Shown here piece by piece: positions 43,801 to 53,101 of a stretch of 64,000 bases of DNA. The stretch comes from Geodermatophilus aquaeductus (GTDB lineage Bacteria; Actinomycetota; Actinomycetes; Mycobacteriales; Geodermatophilaceae): positions 959,082 through 1,023,081 of the forward strand of contig NZ_FXTJ01000001.1 in the NCBI RefSeq assembly GCF_900182545.1, written 5' to 3'. The notes beneath the pieces were generated by a model. It was not told the origin of the DNA. It did no database searches and was given only the letters and a program-made list of their open reading frames with translations. Within the stretch, counting starts at the first letter, position 1, and each line of letters begins with the position of its first letter. The translations under genes were made by a program, and so were the position numbers.

Positions 43801-46211
43801 GCCGGGACTCCCGTCTCCTGCGACGCAGCCGTGCGCTCCGCCGTCTCGTCTCTCATCAGGTCGTACAGCTCGGTCGGCGAGATCGGCATCGACGCGATCC
43901 GCCGTCCGGTGGCGTCCTCGATCGCCGAGGCGATCGCCGCCGTCCCGGGGATGACCCCGGCCTCGCCGGCGCCCTTGATCCCCAGCGGGTTCAGCGGCGA
44001 CGGCGTCTCCTGGTGGTCGATGACCACGTCGGGGACCTCGGAGGCGTAGGGCATGAGGAAGTCCATGAACGAGGCGTTCTGCAGCTGCCCGTCGGCGTCG
44101 TAGGCCATCCGCTCGTACAGCGCACCGCCCACGCCCTGGGCGACGCCGCCGTGCACCTGGCCCTCGACGATCATCGGGTTCACCACGTTGCCGCAGTCGT
44201 GGACGACGGCGTAGCGGACGACGTCGATCTCCCAGGTCCGCGGGTCGATCTCCACCACGGCGGCGTGCGCGCCGGAGGCGAACGTCGAGCGGATCGGCGA
44301 GTAGTAGTCGCGGTGCTCCAGGCCCGGGGCGTCGCCGGGGGCCACGGGCGGCTTGGAGTCGTCGCCGGGGCCGGCGAACTGGGTGGCCTGCCGGGCCGCC
44401 TCGTCGAAGGCGTAGCGCAGCGGGTTGGACAGCACCGCGACCGTGCGCAGCGGGACCGACGCGCCGGGCGTGCCCTTGACCTTCACCAGGCCCTCGTCGA
44501 TCTCCAGGTCCTCCGGATTGGCCTCGAGCACCTCGGCCGCGATCCGGATCGCCTTCTCGCGCACCCCGCGGGCGGCCAGGGCGACGGCGTTGCCGCTCAT
44601 CACCGCGGCCCGCGAGGCGAACGTGCCGACGGCGTAGCCGAAGCGCCGGGTGTCGCCGGTGTGCACCTCGACGTCGTCGATCGGGACGCCTAGCTCGGAG
44701 GCGACGATCTGGGCGAAGACCGTCTCGTGGCCCTGCCCCTGCGAGGTCAGCCCGGTGGAGACCAGCACCTTGCCGCTGCCGAGCACCTGCACGTGCCCGC
44801 CCTCGTAGGGGCCGGGGCCGGTGCCCTCCACGTAGAGCGCCATGCCGACGCCGAGCAGCTTCCCGCGCGCCCGGGCGTCGGCCCGCAGCGCTTCGGCCTC
44901 GTCCCAGCCGACCAGCGCGACCAGCTTGTCCAGCAGCCCCGGGTAGTCGCCGGAGTCGTAGATGACCGGGCGGCCGTCCTGGAACGTCAGGTGGTGGTCG
45001 TAGGGGAACTGGTCGGGCGTGATCAGGTTCCGCCGGCGGACGTCGGCGCGGTCGAGGCCGAGCGCATCGGCGATGCGGTCCATCGTCCGCTCCATCGCGT
45101 AGCAGCCCTGCGGCCGCCCGGCCCCGCGGTAGGGCGTGACGATGACGGTGTTGGTGTAGACGCTCTCGACGACCACCCGGTACACGGGGATGACGTAGGG
45201 GCCCACCAGCTGGGTCGCCGTCACGATCGGGACGATGATCCCGTAGGGCGTGTAGGCGCCGTTGTCGTGCCAGACGTGCACGTCGAGCGCGGTGACCCGG
45301 CCGTCGTCGTCGTACCCGACGGTGATCTCCTGGCGCTGCTGGCGCTCGTGGGCGCTGGAGACGAAGTGCTCGCGGCGGTCCTCGGCCCACTTGACCTCGC
45401 GGCCGAGCCGGATCGCCGCCATCGGCACCAGCAGCTCCTCGGGCCACGGGTGCACGATCTTGACGCCGAAGCCGCCGCCGACGTCGGGCGCGATCACCTC
45501 GACGCGGTCCAGGGAGAGCTCCAGCTTCGCCGCGATCGCCGCGCGCACCGACGTCGACGCCTGGGTGCTGGAGTGCACGCGCAGGCTGCCGTCGTCGGCG
45601 TCCCAGCGGGCGAGCACGCCCTTGCCCTCCAGCGGCGTGCAGGCGCTGCGCTCGATGTACTGGGTGAAGGAGAGCGTGTGCGGGGCGGCGGCCAGTGCCG
45701 GCTCGACGTCGCCGGTCTCCTGGTGGTGCCGCGCCGCGACGTTGTCCGGGACGTCCTCGTGGACCCACGCGCGGGCCTCGCGGGCGGCGTCCACCCCGAC
45801 GACGACCGGCAGCTCCTCGTAGGTGACGACGATCCGCTCGGCGGCGTCCTCGGCCACGTACCGGTCGGTGGCCACGACCATGACCACCGGCTCGCCGACG
45901 TGGTTCACGACGCCGTTGGCCAGCGGGTAGCCGGTGCGCGGCGCGTGCAGCTGCGGGTGGGGGATGAGGACCGGCAGCGGCTCGGCCATCGGGCCGCTGA
46001 GGTCCTCGTAGGTGTAGATCGCCACCAGGCCCTCGACGTCCAGGGCCGCCTCGACGTCGACGTCGAGGACGCGGGCGTGCGCGTGGGGGCTGCGGACGAA
46101 CGCCGCGGCCAGCGCGCCGGCGCCGAGGTCGTCGAGGTAGCGGCCCCTGCCGGTGATCAGGCGGGCGTCCTCGCGCCGGCGGACCGGCTCGCCGAACAGC
46201 TTGGTGGTCAC
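43797..46211 (-). CDS. Molybdenum hydroxylase large subunit (CoxL/XDH family, candidate uracil dehydrogenase)
   Basis: The 804-residue protein has the xanthine-dehydrogenase/CoxL fold. IAPDVGGGFGVK, the active-site loop PYRGAGRPQG, GQGHETVFAQI and the C-terminal catalytic Glu in GIKGAGEAGVIPG are visible. The loop is YRGAGR, not the AYRCSFR of true form I CO dehydrogenase, so CO oxidation is unlikely. It binds the molybdopterin cofactor and hydroxylates a heterocycle. Co-transcription with an NCS2 permease and a motif shared with the barbiturase pair suggest uracil/thymine to barbiturate, or xanthine to urate as an alternative. Confidence 0.88.
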   Translation of the reverse strand: MTTKLFGEPVRRREDARLITGRGRYLDDLGAGALAAAFVRSPHAHARVLDVDVEAALDVEGLVAIYTYEDLSGPMAEPLPVLIPHPQLHAPRTGYPLANGVVNHVGEPVVMVVATDRYVAEDAAERIVVTYEELPVVVGVDAAREARAWVHEDVPDNVAARHHQETGDVEPALAAAPHTLSFTQYIERSACTPLEGKGVLARWDADDGSLRVHSSTQASTSVRAAIAAKLELSLDRVEVIAPDVGGGFGVKIVHPWPEELLVPMAAIRLGREVKWAEDRREHFVSSAHERQQRQEITVGYDDDGRVTALDVHVWHDNGAYTPYGIIVPIVTATQLVGPYVIPVYRVVVESVYTNTVIVTPYRGAGRPQGCYAMERTMDRIADALGLDRADVRRRNLITPDQFPYDHHLTFQDGRPVIYDSGDYPGLLDKLVALVGWDEAEALRADARARGKLLGVGMALYVEGTGPGPYEGGHVQVLGSGKVLVSTGLTSQGQGHETVFAQIVASELGVPIDDVEVHTGDTRRFGYAVGTFASRAAVMSGNAVALAARGVREKAIRIAAEVLEANPEDLEIDEGLVKVKGTPGASVPLRTVAVLSNPLRYAFDEAARQATQFAGPGDDSKPPVAPGDAPGLEHRDYYSPIRSTFASGAHAAVVEIDPRTWEIDVVRYAVVHDCGNVVNPMIVEGQVHGGVAQGVGGALYERMAYDADGQLQNASFMDFLMPYASEVPDVVIDHQETPSPLNPLGIKGAGEAGVIPGTAAIASAIEDATGRRIASMPISPTELYDLMRDETAERTAASQETGVPA

Positions 46212-46228
46212 CGCGCGTCCTCCCAGGC

Positions 46229-46250
46229 GGCAGAGAGGGCCATTCCTGCC
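46229..46250. repeat. Palindromic element B, copy 3, within the hydroxylase operon
   Basis: GGCAGAGAGGG followed by CCATTCCTGCC occupies the 40-bp gap between the small-subunit stop and the large-subunit start. The centre is AGGGCCAT rather than ATGGCCAT. Being inside an operon, it may affect mRNA stability or subunit stoichiometry rather than initiation. Confidence 0.65.
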
Positions 46251-46251
46251 G

Positions 46252-46782
46252 TCACTGTGCGTCCCGCATCGTGGCGGCGGCGTGCCGGACGGCCTTCTTG
46301 ATGTTGGCGTAGCCGGTGCACCGGCAGAGGTTGCCGCCGACGAGCTCGTCGACCTCCTCCTCGGTGATCTCCGCGCTCCGGTCCCGCGCCTCCAGGCCCG
46401 CCGCGATCGTCACCAGGAACCCCGGCGTGCAGAAGCCGCACTGCAGGGCGTGGCACTCGCGGAAGGCCTCCTGCACCGGGTGGAGCACCTGCCCGCCCTG
46501 GTGGTCCTCGCGGGCCAGGCCCTCGACCGTGGTCACCTCGGCGCCGTCGACCTGCACGGCCAGCACCAGGCAGGAGCGCACCGGGTCGCCGTCGACGAGC
46601 ACCGTGCACGAGCCGCACACGCCGTGCGCGCAGCCGACGTGCGTGCCGGTCAGCCCGAGGTCGTCGCGCAGCGCGTCGGCGAGCACCCGGCGCACGGGCA
46701 CGGTCGCCTCGCGGGGGACGCCGTTGACCGTCACCCGGACGGTGCGCTCGCTGTCGGTCCGGGAGGCGTCGACGGAGGTCAT
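46252..46782 (-). CDS. Molybdenum hydroxylase [2Fe-2S] small subunit (CoxS-like)
   Basis: The 176-residue protein contains both iron-sulfur clusters of the family. The plant-type site is CAHGVCGSCTVLVDGDPVRSC. The helical-domain site is CGFCTPGFLVTI...NLCRCTGYANI. It relays electrons from the molybdenum centre in the large subunit to FAD in the medium subunit. It overlaps the medium-subunit gene by 4 nt. The order M-S-L and the spacing match other actinobacterial molybdenum hydroxylase operons. Confidence 0.93.
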   Translation of the reverse strand: MTSVDASRTDSERTVRVTVNGVPREATVPVRRVLADALRDDLGLTGTHVGCAHGVCGSCTVLVDGDPVRSCLVLAVQVDGAEVTTVEGLAREDHQGGQVLHPVQEAFRECHALQCGFCTPGFLVTIAAGLEARDRSAEITEEEVDELVGGNLCRCTGYANIKKAVRHAAATMRDAQ

Positions 46783-47654
46783 GCAGCAGTCCTCTCGGCC
46801 GCCTCGCGGGCGGCGTCGGCCAGCGTGCGCTCGGTCAGCACGCCGACCAGCAGACGCCGGTAGTCGGCGCTGGCGTGGATGTCGGAGTCGGGGTCGACCA
46901 GCGTGCGGGCCAGCGCGCCCGCGGCGGCCCAGTCGGCGCTGTCGACCGGCTTGCCGGCGACGGCCTCGGTGAGGTCGTGCACCTCGGGCACCAGCCCGAC
47001 GGAGATGTAGGACGCCCGGACCGCGGACACCCGGCGGTCGGCGTCGAGGGTGACGACGACGCCGGCGCCGCAGACGGCGTAGTCGCCCTTGCGGCGGGCG
47101 ATCTCGGCGAAGGCGGTGCCCGAGCGCTCCGGCAGGGCGGGGAAGAAGGCGTCGACGACGACCGCGCCGCCGCTCAGCGAGGTCTCCAGCGGGCCCACGA
47201 ACAGGTCCTGCCAGCCGACGGTCTCCCGGCCCGCCGCGGTCGTGACGGTCACCGACCCGCCGGTGAGCGCCAGCACGGAGGTCATCTCGCCGGAGGGGTC
47301 GGCGTGCGCGATGGAGCCGACCGTCGTCCCGCGGTTGCGGATCGCCGGGTGGGCGACGTTCGCCGTCGCCCGGGCCAGCAGCGGCTGGACCCGGGCGGCG
47401 GCGTCGTGGCGCAGCAGCTGCGCGTGGCGGACCAGCGCACCCACCCGCACGCCGTCCCCGGTGACCTCGACGGCGTCGAGGCCGGGCACGCGGTTGACGT
47501 CGACCAGCGTGGCCGGCGCCGCGAGCCGCATCGCCAGCAGCGGCAGCAGCGACTGCCCGCCGGCGAGCACCTTGGCGCCGGGGTCGGCGGCCAGGACGTC
47601 GAGCGCCTCCTCGAGGGACCGGGGGTCGGCGTAGCGGAAGGGAGCGGGTTTCAC
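46779..47654 (-). CDS. Molybdenum hydroxylase FAD subunit (CoxM-like)
   Basis: The 291-residue subunit opens MKPAPFRYADPRSLEEALDVLAADPGAKVLAGGQSLLPLLAMRL, with the FAD-binding AGGQSL loop. TVGSIAHADPSGEM is the second flavin motif. It takes electrons from the iron-sulfur subunit and passes them to an acceptor. The GTG start overlaps the stop of the NCS2 permease gene, so transporter and enzyme are co-translated. Confidence 0.93.
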   Translation of the reverse strand: MKPAPFRYADPRSLEEALDVLAADPGAKVLAGGQSLLPLLAMRLAAPATLVDVNRVPGLDAVEVTGDGVRVGALVRHAQLLRHDAAARVQPLLARATANVAHPAIRNRGTTVGSIAHADPSGEMTSVLALTGGSVTVTTAAGRETVGWQDLFVGPLETSLSGGAVVVDAFFPALPERSGTAFAEIARRKGDYAVCGAGVVVTLDADRRVSAVRASYISVGLVPEVHDLTEAVAGKPVDSADWAAAGALARTLVDPDSDIHASADYRRLLVGVLTERTLADAAREAAERTAA

Positions 47655-49156
47655 CGGTCGAGCGTCCCCTTGCGGGTGTCGACGCCGGAACGGGTGTCGG
47701 TGCCGGGACGGCCGATCTCGTCCACCGACGACGGGTCGGTGCCGCCGCGCTGGTCGGCGTAGCCACCCGCGGGACCGCCACCGTGGTGGCCCAGGGACGA
47801 CGCGCTCTCCGGGACCGAGCCCTCGCGCAGGAGCGCGGCCTTCATGTCGGCCGGGGCCAGCGCACGGGCGAGGTGCCAGCCGACGACGGCGACGATCGAG
47901 CCGAGCGCGATGCCGTTGAGCGAGAAGTCGTCGGTGAAGGTCAGGGTCACGTTGCCGATGCCGATGATGATCCCGGCCGCGAGCGGCACGAGGTTGACCG
48001 GGTTGGCGAAGTCGACCCGGTTCTCCTTCCAGATCTTCGCGCCGAGCAGCCCGATCATCCCGTAGAGGACGACGGTGATGCCGCCGAGCACGCCACCCGG
48101 GACGATGTTGATCAGCGCGCCGAACTTGGGGATCAGGCCCAGCAGGATCGCCACGATCGCGGCCACGTAGTAGGCGGCCGTCGAGTAGACCCGCGTGGCG
48201 GCCATGACGCCGATGTTCTCGGCGTACGTCGTCGTCGGGGAACCGCCGACCGACGTGGCGATGACCGTGCCGACGCCGTCGGCGAAGACCGCGCGGCCCA
48301 TGACCGGGTCGAGGTCACGCTTGGTCATCTCGGCCACGGCCTTGACGTGGCCGACGTTCTCGGCGACCAGGGCGATGACGGCGGGGATGACCAGCAGGCT
48401 GAAGTTCAGCGAGAAGCTCGGGGCGGTGAAGTCGGGCAGGCCGAACCAGTCCGCCTGGCCGACGGAGTCGAAGTTGATCCGGTCGCGGGTGACCACGGCG
48501 CCGGTGCCGTCGGGCGAGGTGATCTGCCCGACGGTGGCGTCGAGCAGGATCGAGAGCAGGTAGCCGAAGACCAGGCCGAGCAGGATGGCGATGCGGGCGA
48601 GGAAGCCGCGCAGCGCCAGCGAGGCGACGATGACGAAGGCCATCGTGGCGAGCGCGACCCACTGGTCCTGGGGCCAGTAGACGCCCGCGGCGACCGGGGC
48701 CAGGTTGAAGCCGATCAGCATGACGACGGCGCCGGTGACCGCCGGCGGCAGCACCTTGTTGATCAGGCCGAGGCCGGCGAAGTGGATCAGCAGGCCGACC
48801 AGGGCCAGGACGACGCCGGCGACGAGCAGCGCGCCGACGACGTCGCTCGAGTCACCGCCGTTGGCGCGGATCGCGGCGACACCGCCGACGAACGCGGCGC
48901 TGGTGCCCAGGTAGCTGGGGACCCGGTTCTTGACGATGAGCAGGAAGACGATCGTCGCGACGCCGCTCATCATGATCGCGAGGTTCGGGTCCAGGCCCAT
49001 GATGAGCGGGAAGACGAAGGTCGCCCCGAACATGGCGACCACGTGCTGGGCGCCGATGCCGACGGTGAGCGGCCAGGACAGCCGCTCGTCGGGGGCCACG
49101 GCCTCTCCGAGCGGCGGCGTCTTCCCGTCGCCGTAGAGCTTCCAACCGAACGCCAT
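47651..49156 (-). CDS. NCS2 uracil/xanthine permease
   Basis: About 501 residues from the ATG at 49156, which has AGGAGG at 5-nt spacing; upstream in-frame starts lack one. Around fourteen transmembrane helices are predicted. LTVGIGAQHVVAMFGATFVFPLIMGLDP, VALVAENVGHVKAVAEMTKRDLDP (the conserved Glu-rich substrate motif), GGSPTTTYAENIGVMAATRVYS and NPVNLVPLAAGIIIG mark the UraA/RutG branch. It should import uracil, xanthine or a related nucleobase with protons. It leads the minus-strand operon with the hydroxylase subunits and CoxG. Confidence 0.92.
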   Translation of the reverse strand: MAFGWKLYGDGKTPPLGEAVAPDERLSWPLTVGIGAQHVVAMFGATFVFPLIMGLDPNLAIMMSGVATIVFLLIVKNRVPSYLGTSAAFVGGVAAIRANGGDSSDVVGALLVAGVVLALVGLLIHFAGLGLINKVLPPAVTGAVVMLIGFNLAPVAAGVYWPQDQWVALATMAFVIVASLALRGFLARIAILLGLVFGYLLSILLDATVGQITSPDGTGAVVTRDRINFDSVGQADWFGLPDFTAPSFSLNFSLLVIPAVIALVAENVGHVKAVAEMTKRDLDPVMGRAVFADGVGTVIATSVGGSPTTTYAENIGVMAATRVYSTAAYYVAAIVAILLGLIPKFGALINIVPGGVLGGITVVLYGMIGLLGAKIWKENRVDFANPVNLVPLAAGIIIGIGNVTLTFTDDFSLNGIALGSIVAVVGWHLARALAPADMKAALLREGSVPESASSLGHHGGGPAGGYADQRGGTDPSSVDEIGRPGTDTRSGVDTRKGTLDR

Positions 49157-49254
49157 GGGGCCCTCCTCGCGAGGCACAGCCGATGCGGCCCGGGAGGTGC
49201 CGCCACCCCCGGGAGGCCGTCACAGTGTCACGCGACACGCCGGGGCGAAAGTGC

Positions 49255-49315
49255 CTCAGCGCTAAATGTTCGAGCGGAAACAAGATCGTTGCGGCGCCGA
49301 TATCTCACCGCTGAG
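49255..49315. promoter_or_regulatory. Paired operators in the permease/fdrA divergent promoter
   Basis: CTCAGCGCTAAA (49255-49266) and CTCACCGCTGAG (49304-49315) are similar near-palindromes. TGCCTCAGCG (49252-49261) and CGCTGAGGCA (49309-49318) are also perfect 10-bp inverted arms 47 bp apart, which would allow looping. A TACGGT at 49327 lies 7 nt before the fdrA GTG. Related motifs occur at 59246 and 1547. Confidence 0.55.
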
Positions 49316-49339
49316 GCATCGCCCGGTACGGTCGGCGGG

Positions 49340-50839
49340 GTGAGCGCTCCAGGCCCCGGAGAGGGCGTCCGGCACGTCTCCCTGCGCAGCGGCGTCTACG
49401 CCGACTCCGTCCGGTTGATGCAGGTCAGCCGCGACGTCGGCGCCCGTGAGGGGGTCATCGCGGTGCTCGTCGCGATGGCCACCCCGCTCAACGTCGACCT
49501 CGCCGCCGGCATGGGGTTCACCCCCGACCGGACGCCGTCGCCCGACCAGTTGCTCATCGCCGTCCGAGCCGTCGACGACGACGTGCTGGCCGCCGCGGTG
49601 GCCGCCGTCGACGCCGCCCTGGCCGAGCGCGAGCGCTCCCGCGCCTCCGCCGACGCGCAGCCGGCGCGCACGATCGCCGCCGGCCTCGACGACCTCGAGG
49701 GCGACGGCCCGGCGCTGGCGATCGTCAGCGTGCCCGGGCAGTACGCGGCGCTCGAGGCCGCCGACGCGATCGCCGCTGGCCGCAGCGTGCTCGTCTTCTC
49801 CGACGGCGTGCCGGTCGAGCAGGAGGTGGCGCTCAAGCGGGCCGCCCACGAGGCCGGGGTGCTGGTCATGGGCCCCGACTGCGGCACCGCGATCGTGTCC
49901 GGCGTGGCGCTGGGCTTCGCCAACGTCGTCCGCCCGGGCCCGGTGGGCGTCGTCGCGGCGTCGGGGACCGGTGCGCAGCAGGTGTCCTGCCTGCTGGACG
50001 CGGCCGGCGTCGGCGTCTCGCACGTCCTCGGTGTGGGCGGTCGCGACCTGTCCGAGGCCGTCGGCGGGCTGGCCACCCTCGACGCGCTGTCGGCGCTGGA
50101 CGCCGACCCGGCCACCGAGCGGGTGCTCGTCGTCTCCAAGCCGCCGGCGCCGTCGGTGGCCGAGGCGGTCGCCCGGGCCGCCGCCGGGCTGTCCACCCCC
50201 GTGCGGTCGGCGGCGCTGAGCCCGGAGACGCCGGACCTCACCGCCGCCGTCGAGGCGCTGCTGGGCGACCTCGGGCTCGACGTCCCGATCTGGCCCTCGC
50301 GCCCGGGGCCGGCCGAGGCAGCGCTGCCCGGCGCGGTCCTCAAGGGCCTCTACTCCGGCGGCACGCTCGCCGACGAGGCGATGCTGATCGCCGCGCCCGT
50401 CCTCGGCGACGTCCGCTCCAACACCCCGCTGCGGCCCGAGCTGGACCTCGGCACGGACCTGTCCGCTGCCGGCCACGTGGTCGTCGACTTCGGCGACGAC
50501 GCCCTGACCGTGGGCCGCGCGCACCCGATGATCGACCCGACGCTGCGGCTGGAGGCGATCGCCCGGCTCGCGGCGAGCGGGGAGCCCGCGGTCCTGCTGC
50601 TCGACGTCGTCCTCGGCCACGGTGCCGACGCCGACCCCGCCGCCGCGTTGGCGCCCGCGCTGACCGCCGCGCGGGCGCAGGCGCACCTGCCCGTCGTCGT
50701 CGCGCTGGTCGGCACCGAGGCCGACCCGCAGGGCTGGAGCCGGCAGGCCGACGCCCTCGCCGCGGCCGGTGCCGCGGTCTTCGCCTCCAACGCCGCGGCC
50801 ACGCGGTACGCCCTCGACCTGCTGGGAGCCTCGCGATGA
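49340..50839 (+). CDS. fdrA: FdrA family protein (AllF, oxamate carbamoyltransferase-type subunit)
   Basis: The 499-residue protein matches FdrA: two CoA-ligase-like Rossmann parts with GVYADSVRLMQVSRDV, VLVMGPDCGTAIVSGVALGFANVV, VAASGTGAQQVSCLLDAAGVGVSHVLGVGGRDLSE and LKGLYSGGTLADEAMLI. In E. coli, FdrA (AllF) works with YlbE (AllG) and AllH as an oxamate carbamoyltransferase in allantoin use. It is leaderless (TACGGT 7 nt before the GTG) and overlaps ylbE by ATGA. No AllH (DUF2877) gene was seen in the window. The barbiturase and carbamate kinase nearby suggest a related carbamoyl-phosphate-forming reaction on ureidomalonate. Confidence 0.88.
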   Translation: MSAPGPGEGVRHVSLRSGVYADSVRLMQVSRDVGAREGVIAVLVAMATPLNVDLAAGMGFTPDRTPSPDQLLIAVRAVDDDVLAAAVAAVDAALAERERSRASADAQPARTIAAGLDDLEGDGPALAIVSVPGQYAALEAADAIAAGRSVLVFSDGVPVEQEVALKRAAHEAGVLVMGPDCGTAIVSGVALGFANVVRPGPVGVVAASGTGAQQVSCLLDAAGVGVSHVLGVGGRDLSEAVGGLATLDALSALDADPATERVLVVSKPPAPSVAEAVARAAAGLSTPVRSAALSPETPDLTAAVEALLGDLGLDVPIWPSRPGPAEAALPGAVLKGLYSGGTLADEAMLIAAPVLGDVRSNTPLRPELDLGTDLSAAGHVVVDFGDDALTVGRAHPMIDPTLRLEAIARLAASGEPAVLLLDVVLGHGADADPAAALAPALTAARAQAHLPVVVALVGTEADPQGWSRQADALAAAGAAVFASNAAATRYALDLLGASR

Positions 50840-52245
50840 GCCTGGGTGGACTGCTGGACGGCCCCCCGGCCGTCGTCGCCGCGGGGGTCGAGGTGTTCTC
50901 CGGCGCGCTGCGCGCCCAGGGGGCGTCGGTGGCCGACGTCGACTGGCGGCCGCCGACCATCGGCGACCCCGCCGACCTCACCGCGCTGGCCCTCGACCCG
51001 CGCCGCGCCGCGGCCAACCGGACCGCGGTCGAGCGGGTGCTGGCGGCCGGGTCGGTGCTGACCGACGTCCGGCCCGCCCGGGAGACCCTCGGCCTCGAGG
51101 GCCGCGTCCTGCTGCACTCCGGTCCGCCGCTGACCTGGGAGGCGGCGTCGGGGCCGATGCGCGGGGCGCTGATCGGCGCGTGCCTGTTCGAGGGCTGGGC
51201 GTCGACGGTCGAGGAGGCCGAGGCGCTGCTGGCCTCCGGCGGCGTGACGCTCGACCCCTGCCACCACCACTCCGCCGTCGGCCCGATGGCCGGCGTGACC
51301 AGTCCGTCGATGTGGACCTGGTGCCTGGAGGACCCGGTCAACGGCGGGACGGCCTACTGCAACCTCAACGAGGGCCTGGGCAAGGTGCTGCGGATGGGCG
51401 CCTTCAACGAGGAGGTGCTCACCCGGCTGGCCTGGATGCGCGACGTCCTCGGCCCGCTGCTGTCGCGCGCGGTACGCTCGATGGCCGAGCCGCTGGACGT
51501 GAAGTCCGTCCTCGCTCAGATGCTGCAGATGGGCGACGAGGGCCACAACCGCAACCGCGCCGGCTCGCTGATGACCCTGCGCGAGCTGTCCCCGGCGATC
51601 GTCGCCCTCGACGCGCCGTCGGCCGAGACCGCGGCGGCGCTCGCGTTCATCGGCGGCAACGAGCACTTCTTCCTCAACCTCGGCATGCCGACGGCGAAGC
51701 TCGCGATGGACGCCGCCCGCGACGTCCCCGGCTCGACGATGGTCACCGTGATGGCGCGCAACGGCACCGAGTTCGGCGTGCAGACGGCGGGCACCGGCGA
51801 CCGCTGGTTCACCGGCCCCGCGCAGACGCCGGTCGGCCTGTTCCTCGGCGACTACGGGCCCGAGGACGCCAACCCCGACATCGGCGACTCCGCGATCATG
51901 GAGACCTACGGTGTCGGCGGGTTCTCGATGGCCGCCGCGCCGGCGATCGTGCGGTTCGTGGGCGGCAGCGTGCCCGACGCGCTGGCCACCACCGAGCGGA
52001 TGTACCAGCTGACCCTCGCCGAGAACCCGGCGATGGCGATCCCGATCCTCGGCTTCCGCGGTGCCCCGACCGGCATCGACGTCCTGTCGGTGGCCCGCAC
52101 CGGCTGGCTGCCGCAGATCAACACCGGCATGGCCGGGCGGGTGGCCGGCACCGGACAGGTCGGCGCGGGGCTCGTACAGCCGCCGCGGGAGTGCTTCGAG
52201 CAGGCGCTGGCCGCCCTCGCCCAGGAGGCCCGCGCCGCGGCGTGA
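50836..52245 (+). CDS. ylbE: YlbE/AllG (DUF1116) family protein
   Basis: The 469-residue DUF1116 protein begins LLDGPPAVVAAGVEVFSGALRAQGASVADVDWRPP and has DPCHHHSAVGPMAGVTSPSMW and GYCNLNEGLGKVLRMGAFNEEVLTRLAWM-like segments. In E. coli its homologue is a subunit of the FdrA-YlbE-AllH carbamoyltransferase. The ATG overlaps the fdrA stop, so the two subunits are made in step. It is followed by two interleaved hairpins before the convergent DUF2470 gene. Confidence 0.88.
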   Translation: MSLGGLLDGPPAVVAAGVEVFSGALRAQGASVADVDWRPPTIGDPADLTALALDPRRAAANRTAVERVLAAGSVLTDVRPARETLGLEGRVLLHSGPPLTWEAASGPMRGALIGACLFEGWASTVEEAEALLASGGVTLDPCHHHSAVGPMAGVTSPSMWTWCLEDPVNGGTAYCNLNEGLGKVLRMGAFNEEVLTRLAWMRDVLGPLLSRAVRSMAEPLDVKSVLAQMLQMGDEGHNRNRAGSLMTLRELSPAIVALDAPSAETAAALAFIGGNEHFFLNLGMPTAKLAMDAARDVPGSTMVTVMARNGTEFGVQTAGTGDRWFTGPAQTPVGLFLGDYGPEDANPDIGDSAIMETYGVGGFSMAAAPAIVRFVGGSVPDALATTERMYQLTLAENPAMAIPILGFRGAPTGIDVLSVARTGWLPQINTGMAGRVAGTGQVGAGLVQPPRECFEQALAALAQEARAAA

Positions 52246-52260
52246 TCTCGACCTGACCGG

Positions 52261-52325
52261 CCTCCCTGCAGGGGCCCGCCGCGAGCCTGCGAGTGGTGGG
52301 GGGCAGGGAGGTCCTTACTCGCAGG
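52261..52325. terminator. Two interleaved inverted repeats between convergent genes
   Basis: CCTCCCTGC (52261-52269) pairs with GCAGGGAGG (52303-52311). CCTGCGAGT (52286-52294) pairs with ACTCGCAGG (52317-52325). Each is a perfect 9-bp pair, but they cross, so they form mutually exclusive hairpins or a pseudoknot. The element separates ylbE from DUF2470. Confidence 0.6.
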
Positions 52326-53073
52326 TGAGCAGGGTGTGCAGCGCCGCGGCCAGGCCGTCGCCGCCGGTCAGCGGCGCGGGGAAGGGAACGCGCAGGTCGT
52401 AGCAGGACGACCGCGCCTCGACGCGGAAGCGCACGCCGTGCCGGTCCAGGCCGAGCAGGCGGACGTCGTCGCGCGCTCCGGCCCAGGCCTGCACCCGCCC
52501 GAGCAGGCGGTCCAGCGCGTCGGCGTGCGCGGCGGCGAGGCCGGACTCCTCCGCGCTCACCGGGTCCGGCCGCGCGGCGGTGAAGTCGTCCGGGTCGACC
52601 TCGGCCGTCGTCCCGGCGTCGGTGAGCAGGACCTCCGCCAGGTCGAGACGGACGAGCACGGCGCCGAGGCCGACGTCGAGCAGCGCGTCCGACGGGCGGA
52701 CCTCGGCCAGGTCGAGCAGGGACCGCTGCACGTCGGCCGGGTGGACCGGCGCGAGCCAGCCCGACAGCGACACCCGCCCGCGCAGGGGGTGCTGGACGGG
52801 GAAGGGCGCGCGGTCGGTGACGGTGAGCCGCGCCGGGAGGTCGCCCAGCGGCGAGGTCCGCAGCGCGCCGGCCAGCCGCCCGTCCGACGGGACGACGACG
52901 AGCACCTGCCCGGCGGCGGTCGTCCCGCTCACCGTGACCTCGACCGCGCCGACGCCGACCGCGTGCAGGGCCGCCGAGGCCCGGGCGGCCACCGTGCGGG
53001 CGCGCTCGGCCGGCAGCGGCTGCGGGATGCCGGTGGTGCCCGACCCGGCGCGGGGGGAGGAGCCGGCGGTCAT
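52315..53073 (-). CDS. DUF2470 protein (haem-utilisation-like)
   Basis: The 252-residue protein has a central split-barrel-like part ([64 protein letters not shown]) and a C-terminal DUF2470 region ([24 protein letters not shown]). DUF2470 is shared with HugZ/HutZ-type haem-degrading proteins. RBS GAGGTGAT precedes the ATG at 53073. A 17/19 iron box sits 29 bp upstream, over its likely promoter, which fits a role in iron or haem supply. Enzymatic activity is not shown by sequence. Confidence 0.75.
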   Translation of the reverse strand: MTAGSSPRAGSGTTGIPQPLPAERARTVAARASAALHAVGVGAVEVTVSGTTAAGQVLVVVPSDGRLAGALRTSPLGDLPARLTVTDRAPFPVQHPLRGRVSLSGWLAPVHPADVQRSLLDLAEVRPSDALLDVGLGAVLVRLDLAEVLLTDAGTTAEVDPDDFTAARPDPVSAEESGLAAAHADALDRLLGRVQAWAGARDDVRLLGLDRHGVRFRVEARSSCYDLRVPFPAPLTGGDGLAAALHTLLTCE

Positions 53074-53101
53074 GGGATCACCTCGGTGGTCGGAATGTAC
53101 G

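Noticed and set aside
43797..47654. Aerobic carbon monoxide dehydrogenase operon
   Set aside because: Subunit order and CoxG fit, but the large-subunit loop is YRGAGR instead of AYRCSFR, and the operon is led by a nucleobase permease.
49340..52245. Allantoin-pathway assignment for fdrA/ylbE
   Set aside because: No allantoinase, allantoate amidohydrolase, ureidoglycolate or AllH genes were seen in the window. Barbiturase and carbamate kinase are nearby instead. The assignment remains possible if such genes lie elsewhere.
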